Shown here: in pieces, positions 59,104 through 64,000 of the stretch | Layout of the letters: each line of letters begins with the position of its first letter | Numbering within the stretch: the stretch's first letter is position 1 | DNA from: Gallibacter intestinalis | GTDB taxonomy: Bacteria > Bacillota > Clostridia > Peptostreptococcales > Anaerovoracaceae | DNA length: 64,000 nucleotides | Assembly: GCF_014982745.1 (NCBI RefSeq) | Contig: NZ_JADCKA010000002.1 | Coordinates: forward strand, 1 to 64,000 | Reading direction: 5' to 3' | The notes under the pieces: generated by a model | Databases searched by the model: none | What the model saw: the letters and a program-made list of their open reading frames with translations, nothing else | What the model was told of the DNA's origin: nothing | Program-made: the position numbers and the translations under genes

Positions 59104-60294
59104 CTATTTGTTTTTATAAGCTTCAAGTCCAAGTCTTATAAGTTCTGCGCCTCTTCTCATATCCTTCTGATTTAATACATAGGCAATTCTCAGCTCGTCC
59201 TTTCCGAGACCTGGTGTGATGTAAAAGCCTTCCGCAGGGGCAAACATAACTGTTTCGCCGTTATCTTCAAATTCTGTCAGAAGGAACATGAGGAAATCCT
59301 CCATATCATCAACTGGAAGTTTTACGGTAATGTAAAACGAACCGCCCGGTTTCTGACATATAACTCCTGGTATTTTCATCAGTTCTTCATAGGCAGCATC
59401 CCTTCTGCCACAATATTCCTCACGCATTTCATCATAATAGGAAGCCGGAAGTCGATACAAGGCAGCAGCACCTATCTGATCAACTGTAGGAACACAAAGT
59501 CTACCCTGAGCAATTTTCATCATACCTTCCATAAAGTCGGCATTCTTAGAAACAACACATCCTACTCTAGCTCCGCATGCTGAAAATCTCTTGGAAACTG
59601 AGTCAACAATAATCACTCTGTCAGCTATTTCATCAAGCATTCCGAAGGAAGTTACCTTTCTTCCGTCATATGCAAATTCTCTATACACTTCATCTGCGAT
59701 TATATAAAGATCGTGTTCTTTTGCTATCTCGCCGATGAGCTTCATTTCATCTAAAGTAAGAACATTTCCAGTAGGATTTCCCGGTGAAATACAGCAGATT
59801 GCCTTAGTTTTAGGTGTTATAACAGCCTCTATTTTTTCTTTAGTTGCATAATGATAGCCTTCCTCAGCCTTTGTTGTGATAGGTACCAGTTTTCCGCCGG
59901 CTTCTGTGGCAAAGGTATGGTAGTTAGTGTAAAAAGGCTCTGGCATAAGTATTTCATCGCCTTCATTGATTATAGAAAGGAATGTCATAGTAAGAGCTTC
60001 AGAGCCACCTGAAGTTATCATGATATTTTCTCTTTTATAATCCATTCCGTACATTTTAAAATAGTCGATAATTGCATCCTGCAGTACGGTTATTCCACCT
60101 GATTCTGCGTATGCAATAACCTTTTCATCGAAGCTTCTTATGGCTTCCATAAAGCATGCCGGTGTTTCTACATCCGGCTGTCCGATGTTCAGATGATAAA
60201 CCTTTTTGCCGTCTTCCTTCGCTTTCTGCGCTATAGGATTAAATTTCCTAATAGGTGAAAACTGCATTTCTTGTACTCTTTTTGATAATTCCAT
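59104..60294 (-). CDS. PLP-dependent aminotransferase (class I/II, aspartate aminotransferase-like)
   Basis: The protein is about 396 residues from the ATG at 60294, which follows AAAGGAG; an in-frame codon at 60375 would extend into tlyA. Motifs: KVYHLNIGQPDVETP near residue 31, SGGSEALTMTF near residue 95, CCISPGNPTGNVLT near residue 168, IADEVYREFAYDG, and the PLP lysine in DSVSKRFSACGARVG near residue 240. The substrate could be aspartate, alanine or an aromatic amino acid; this is not resolved. It follows tlyA by 43 bases. Confidence 0.9.
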   Translation of the reverse strand: MELSKRVQEMQFSPIRKFNPIAQKAKEDGKKVYHLNIGQPDVETPACFMEAIRSFDEKVIAYAESGGITVLQDAIIDYFKMYGMDYKRENIMITSGGSEALTMTFLSIINEGDEILMPEPFYTNYHTFATEAGGKLVPITTKAEEGYHYATKEKIEAVITPKTKAICCISPGNPTGNVLTLDEMKLIGEIAKEHDLYIIADEVYREFAYDGRKVTSFGMLDEIADRVIIVDSVSKRFSACGARVGCVVSKNADFMEGMMKIAQGRLCVPTVDQIGAAALYRLPASYYDEMREEYCGRRDAAYEELMKIPGVICQKPGGSFYITVKLPVDDMEDFLMFLLTEFEDNGETVMFAPAEGFYITPGLGKDELRIAYVLNQKDMRRGAELIRLGLEAYKNK

Positions 60295-60337
60295 GATGCC
60301 TTTCTCCTTTTGGTTGTGTGAATAATAACTGGTTAAT

Positions 60338-61135
60338 CTATCTGTCGAGTTCAGCGTGTGAACTTTCAACCACATTGTGTATTGTTTCTTTTGTAAGTGT
60401 TTGATGTTCCCTTGTTAAATACATAAGATATTCTATATTACCCTTTGCTCCAGTTACAGGGGAAAATGTAAGTCCTTTTGGGTAAAGTCCGTTGTCGGCA
60501 GCATAGCCAATAACTTTTTCAATAACTTCCTCGTGAACCTTTTTATCCCTTACAATGCCTTTTTTGCCTACCTGCTCTCTTCCCGCTTCAAATTGCGGTT
60601 TAACAAGGCATACAACGCTTCCATTTTCTGATAATACCTCTGCTGCCTTAGGGAAAATCAACGAAAGAGAAATAAATGATACATCGATACTTATCAGATC
60701 AGCCGGTTCTTCAATTAATTCGGCATCCATATATCTGATATTTGTTTTTTCCATATTTACTACTCTGTCGTCTATTCTCAGTTTATAGTCAAGCTGCCCA
60801 TATCCCACATCAATGGCATATACTTTACGAGCACCTTTCTGAAGCATACAGTCAGTAAATCCTCCTGTGGAAGCTCCCATATCGACGCATATACAATTAT
60901 TTAAATCAAATCCGAATAATTCCATGGCCTTTTCAAGTTTAAGACCACCTCTGCTAACATATGGACAAGTATCCCCTCTTACCTGGATTTGAGCTTCTGT
61001 ATCTATTTTAGTTCCTGCTTTATCTACTCTCTGTCCATCTACAAAGACAAGACCAGCCATAAGAGCAGTTCTTGCCTTTTCTCTGGAAGTGAAAAAACCT
61101 TTTTCTGTCAGCAGTACATCAATTCTTTCCTTCAA
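60338..61135 (-). CDS. tlyA: TlyA-family rRNA 2'-O-methyltransferase
   Basis: The 265-residue protein has an N-terminal S4 RNA-binding domain (about 1-60; RIDVLLTEKGFFTSREKART) and an FtsJ-like methyltransferase domain (about 65-240; CVDMGASTGGFTDCML, AIDVGYGQLDYKLR, LVKPQFEAGRE). TlyA enzymes methylate 16S and/or 23S rRNA and were first called hemolysins. It overlaps dxs by 17 bases, the standard Firmicutes order. Confidence 0.94.
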   Translation of the reverse strand: MKERIDVLLTEKGFFTSREKARTALMAGLVFVDGQRVDKAGTKIDTEAQIQVRGDTCPYVSRGGLKLEKAMELFGFDLNNCICVDMGASTGGFTDCMLQKGARKVYAIDVGYGQLDYKLRIDDRVVNMEKTNIRYMDAELIEEPADLISIDVSFISLSLIFPKAAEVLSENGSVVCLVKPQFEAGREQVGKKGIVRDKKVHEEVIEKVIGYAADNGLYPKGLTFSPVTGAKGNIEYLMYLTREHQTLTKETIHNVVESSHAELDR

Positions 61136-62984
61136 TTTTATCTTTAATCCTTTCAGCTATTTTTTCACCGCTAAGACCATATTTATCCATAAGTTGATCG
61201 GTATTACCGTGTTCAATAAATTTTTCAGGCCAGCCTAAAATCATAACTTCTTTATTTAGTGAGTTTTCGGCCAGTAACGATACTACAGTTTCACCAAAAC
61301 CACCGATTTTCATACCGTCTTCAACTGTAACGAGCAATTTACATTTATTTGCACTCTGTAATATTTTTTCCCTGTCCGGAGGCATAATAAACCTTGCATT
61401 TATAACTCCTGTGTCAATGCCAGAATTATTAAGAATTTCCGCAGCTTTTTCAGCGTTCTTAAGCATATTACCTACAGACCATATTATAACGTCCTTACCT
61501 TCGGAAATAACCTGTGCCCCTTCAGATAAAGATTTAGGGATCGTTACAGCTTCAGAAGCGCTTCCCCGTGGATATCGTATTGCTATAGGGTGTTCATAAA
61601 CTGAAGCAAATTCCATCATCATTTCTAATTCAATATCTGAAGCGGGCGCTAATACAGTCATATTTGGAATGTTTTTCAGGTACGATATATCAAAAAGTCC
61701 GTGGTGAGTTTCTCCATCGGAACCTACGCATCCGGCTCTGTCTATGGCAAATACAACTGGAACGTCCTGAAGACAAGTATCCATAATAATATTATCGTAA
61801 CCTCTCTGTAAGAATGTTGAATATATTGTTACAAAAGGCTTGTATCCGGATTTTGCCAAAGCTCCTGCAAATGTTACTCCGTGACCTTCTGCTATTCCCA
61901 CATCAAAGGTTCTTTCTGGAAACAGTCGTGCAAATTCTCTAAGCCCTGTGCCATCTATCATCGCAGCTGATACAGCTACAATGCGGTCATTTTGACGCGC
62001 CATGTCAGTTAGCTTTTTACCAAAAACCTCTGAATATGACGGCCTTTCGGACTTATTTAACAATTCACCGGTACTTTTATCAAAGGCACCGATACCATGA
62101 AACTTGCTTGGATCCTTTTCTGCATTGCGATACCCTTTTCCTTTTTGTGTAATTACATGCATAATCACCGAATGATCGGATGTCTTTGCCAGTTCAAGGT
62201 TGTGTAAAATCGCATCGATATTATGACCGTCAATAGGACCAATGTATGTAAAACCAAGTTTTTCAAACATTACTCCTTCAACTATTGAATATTTTAAATG
62301 ATCTCTAGCTCTTGAAACGCCGTTATAAAGGCCATCCCCTATGGCTGGAATTTTTTTAAGAGCAGTGCCAAAGCCTTTTTTAAAGCTGCTGTACCCCTTT
62401 GAAACTCTAAGTTTATTAAGATGCTTTGAAAGACCGCCTGTGTTAAGACCTATGGACATCCCGTTGTCATTTAATATTATTATTGCCTTTGATTTTAGGT
62501 CGCTTAAATTATTCATGCCCTCATAGGAAAGACCACCTGTAAGAGAACCGTCACCTATAACAGCAACAACATCATAATTATCACCGGATAAATCTCTGGC
62601 GGCAGCAAATCCGGCAGCTATAGAAATGGAATTGCTGCTGTGACCGGTGTCAAATACATCGTGCTCGCTTTCACCGCCCTTTGGAAAGCCGCTCAGACCG
62701 CCAAATTTGCGCAGACTTCCGAAATTGTCCGCTCTGCCGGTGAGAATCTTATGAACATAAGCCTGATGTCCTACGTCCCATATTATTTTATCTAAAGGAC
62801 TGTTAAATGCTTTGTGCAAAGCTATTGTGAGTTCAACTGCTCCGAGATTGGAAGCTAAATGTCCTCCGGTTTTAGATACATTTTCAACGAGAAATTCTCT
62901 AATTTGGACTGCCAATAGTTCAAGCTCTTTTGTGTCCATAAACTTTAAATCTTCTGGCAGACTGTAATCTAGTAAATTCTTCAT
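61119..62984 (-). CDS. dxs: 1-deoxy-D-xylulose-5-phosphate synthase
   Basis: This thiamine-diphosphate enzyme starts the MEP isoprenoid pathway from pyruvate and glyceraldehyde 3-phosphate. The 621-residue protein has GHQAYVHKILTGR near residue 75, the ThDP motif VIGDGSLTGGLSYEGMNN near residue 141 ending in ILNDNGMSIG, and the catalytic FDVGIAEGHGVTFAGALA near residue 360. It lies between ispA (21 bases upstream) and tlyA. MEP use fits the miaA substrate and ispA. Confidence 0.96.
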   Translation of the reverse strand: MKNLLDYSLPEDLKFMDTKELELLAVQIREFLVENVSKTGGHLASNLGAVELTIALHKAFNSPLDKIIWDVGHQAYVHKILTGRADNFGSLRKFGGLSGFPKGGESEHDVFDTGHSSNSISIAAGFAAARDLSGDNYDVVAVIGDGSLTGGLSYEGMNNLSDLKSKAIIILNDNGMSIGLNTGGLSKHLNKLRVSKGYSSFKKGFGTALKKIPAIGDGLYNGVSRARDHLKYSIVEGVMFEKLGFTYIGPIDGHNIDAILHNLELAKTSDHSVIMHVITQKGKGYRNAEKDPSKFHGIGAFDKSTGELLNKSERPSYSEVFGKKLTDMARQNDRIVAVSAAMIDGTGLREFARLFPERTFDVGIAEGHGVTFAGALAKSGYKPFVTIYSTFLQRGYDNIIMDTCLQDVPVVFAIDRAGCVGSDGETHHGLFDISYLKNIPNMTVLAPASDIELEMMMEFASVYEHPIAIRYPRGSASEAVTIPKSLSEGAQVISEGKDVIIWSVGNMLKNAEKAAEILNNSGIDTGVINARFIMPPDREKILQSANKCKLLVTVEDGMKIGGFGETVVSLLAENSLNKEVMILGWPEKFIEHGNTDQLMDKYGLSGEKIAERIKDKIEGKN

Positions 62985-63005
62985 GTTAACTCCGTAACTG
63001 TAAGT

Positions 63006-63896
63006 TTATTTTCTTCTGTTTGCCATCATTTCAACAAGTTCTCTGTAAAATTCGGCATTATCATATTTTTCGATAACCTTTAAAGCATGGTTGTTTACTT
63101 CTTCAAGGCGTTTTTCAGACTCTTCAAGACCAAAGATTGCAGGATATGTTGATTTATTTGTTTCTTCATCATGACCTACATTTTTACCCAGTTCTTCAAC
63201 TGTACCCGTAATATCAAGAATATCGTCTCTTATCTGAAAAGCCAAACCGAGATCTTCGGCATATTCTGTAAGATCATTAAAAAGATCTTCATCGGCACCT
63301 CCAAGATAGGCTCCTGCTTGCACTGCCGCTCTGATAATTGCTCCAGTTTTGTTTTTGTTTATGTAATCGAGATGTTCAACGGAAATACTTTTACCTTCAG
63401 CTTCGATATCGGCTACTTGACCTGCTATCATACCCAGACATCCTGCTGCATTTCCGATAGCATCAGCTGCTTTAATTTTTCTTATTAGAGAATCAGTGTT
63501 TTCTGTGTTTTTTATATCAGAAAGCATTGCCTCAAAGGCGGAATTAAGAAGCCCATCTCCTGCTAATGTTGCCATGGCCTCACCAAACATTACATGGTTT
63601 GTCGGTTTACCTCTTCTAAGATCGTCATTATCAACGCAAGGCAGGTCGTCGTGAATAAGGGAATAGGTATGTATATATTCCATGGCAAGTGCATATGGCA
63701 GTGCATCTTTTATATCTCCACCACAAAAGTCGCAGGTGGCAAGGACAAGAACTGGTCTGAGTCTTTTTCCTCCTGCTTCAAGACTATATTTCATGGCATT
63801 GTAAATAGTTATACTTCTTTCATCAACAGGAGGAAGATAATCTAAAAGATGTTCCTCAGCAATTTTTTTGTACTCATTAAAATTCATCTGATTCAT
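63006..63896 (-). CDS. ispA: Polyprenyl synthetase (farnesyl/geranyl diphosphate synthase, IspA-type)
   Basis: The enzyme condenses IPP with allylic diphosphates. The protein is about 296 residues, with the first Asp-rich motif LIHDDLPCVDNDDLRRGKP near residue 79 and the second FQIRDDILDITG near residue 222. GGKRLRP near residue 40 binds IPP. The start was placed at ATG 63896, nine bases after AGGAGG; the ATG at 63905 touches that site. The gene begins 1 base after the xseB stop. Product length (C15 or longer) is not certain. Confidence 0.93.
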   Translation of the reverse strand: MNQMNFNEYKKIAEEHLLDYLPPVDERSITIYNAMKYSLEAGGKRLRPVLVLATCDFCGGDIKDALPYALAMEYIHTYSLIHDDLPCVDNDDLRRGKPTNHVMFGEAMATLAGDGLLNSAFEAMLSDIKNTENTDSLIRKIKAADAIGNAAGCLGMIAGQVADIEAEGKSISVEHLDYINKNKTGAIIRAAVQAGAYLGGADEDLFNDLTEYAEDLGLAFQIRDDILDITGTVEELGKNVGHDEETNKSTYPAIFGLEESEKRLEEVNNHALKVIEKYDNAEFYRELVEMMANRRK

Positions 63897-63897
63897 T

Positions 63898-64000
63898 TTA
63901 TGCATCCTCCTGATTTAAGAATGTTTCAATTTGTTGTTGTTTTTCATTCAAAATATCCTCACAGGCTTTACACTGTGAGAGACCCTTTTCATATAGCTTA
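63898..64000 (-). CDS. xseB: Exodeoxyribonuclease VII small subunit XseB (C-terminal end, runs off window)
   Basis: The minus strand encodes KLYEKGLSQCKACEDILN followed by EKQQQIETFLNQEDA and a stop at 63900-63898. The pattern L-Y-E-K-G-x2-L/Q-x2-C is the end of the XseB signature. Only the last 33 codons lie in the window. It is immediately upstream of ispA, as in xseA-xseB-ispA-dxs operons, and its last codons contain the ispA ribosome-binding site. Confidence 0.85.
   Translation of the reverse strand, partial: KLYEKGLSQCKACEDILNEKQQQIETFLNQEDA

Noticed and set aside
60295-60375. N-terminal extension of the aminotransferase into tlyA
   Set aside because: The extension has no homologous look, and AAAGGAG sits properly before the ATG at 60294.

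Overview
The window is one contiguous piece of an AT-rich, anaerobic, low-GC Gram-positive chromosome, most like a member of the Clostridia (an Anaerovoracaceae/Peptostreptococcales-type gut or oral anaerobe; the genus cannot be fixed from the sequence alone). The reasons are the strict-anaerobe enzymes (HydABC-type [FeFe]-hydrogenase, ferredoxin-domain aldo/keto reductase), ECF vitamin transporters, strong AGGAGG ribosome-binding sites, Gram-positive LexA boxes, and Firmicutes gene orders (ftsK-rimO-pgsA-cinA-recA, alaS-ireB-ruvX, rplU-rpmA-obgE, mutS-mutL-miaA, xseB-ispA-dxs-tlyA). No tRNA, rRNA, CRISPR array, insertion sequence or prophage was seen.

Layout. 0-8.3 kb (+): ftsK, rimO, pgsA, cinA, an LCP cell-wall ligase, then recA behind two LexA boxes. 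8.5-12.6 kb (+): trimeric electron-bifurcating hydrogenase hydCBA. 12.8-15.9 kb (+): osmolyte ABC transporter with a fused permease/binding protein, then an internally deleted GNAT remnant. 15.9-30.5 kb (+): the most unusual region, two consecutive operons each opened by its own cobalamin riboswitch and terminator. The first encodes an ECF transporter (T, double-ATPase A, S) and a membrane-anchored DUF4430 protein. The second encodes MoxR, DUF58, a transglutaminase-like membrane protein that has lost its catalytic Cys, an alpha-helical lipoprotein, a second DUF4430 protein and a 1258-residue surface protein with a beta-propeller. 30.5-31.5 kb (-): bioY plus a coupled DUF1284 gene under a probable BirA operator. 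31.6-48.4 kb (+): rplU-rpmA, obgE, HD protein, TIGR03960/DUF2344 pair, comEA, ynzC, iscS-iscU-mnmA-aldo/keto reductase, a lipoprotein, alaS-ireB, ruvX-ProXp-MFS and a yneA-like SOS division inhibitor. 48.7-64 kb (-): a corrinoid-enzyme reactivation pair (ASKHA + MetH-activation-like), VTT protein, PLP lyase, Xer-like recombinase, miaA, mutL, mutS, aminotransferase, tlyA, dxs, ispA and the end of xseB.

How it works together. The best candidate for an undescribed system is the 15.9-30.5 kb locus. I read it as a Gram-positive cobalamin capture-and-import machine. The DUF4430 fold is related to the C-terminal beta domain of transcobalamin/intrinsic factor. The adjacent lipoprotein looks like the alpha/alpha-barrel half, so the two together resemble a split bacterial intrinsic factor. 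They would hand corrinoid to the ECF transporter, with both operons shut off by cobalamin. The riboswitches and the gene families are seen directly; the binding function is inferred. Other regulatory structure is unusually readable here: three LexA boxes on the yneA-like promoter, two upstream of recA, a BirA box over the bioY -35, and a 20-bp inverted repeat that overlaps both the promoter and the ribosome-binding site of comEA.
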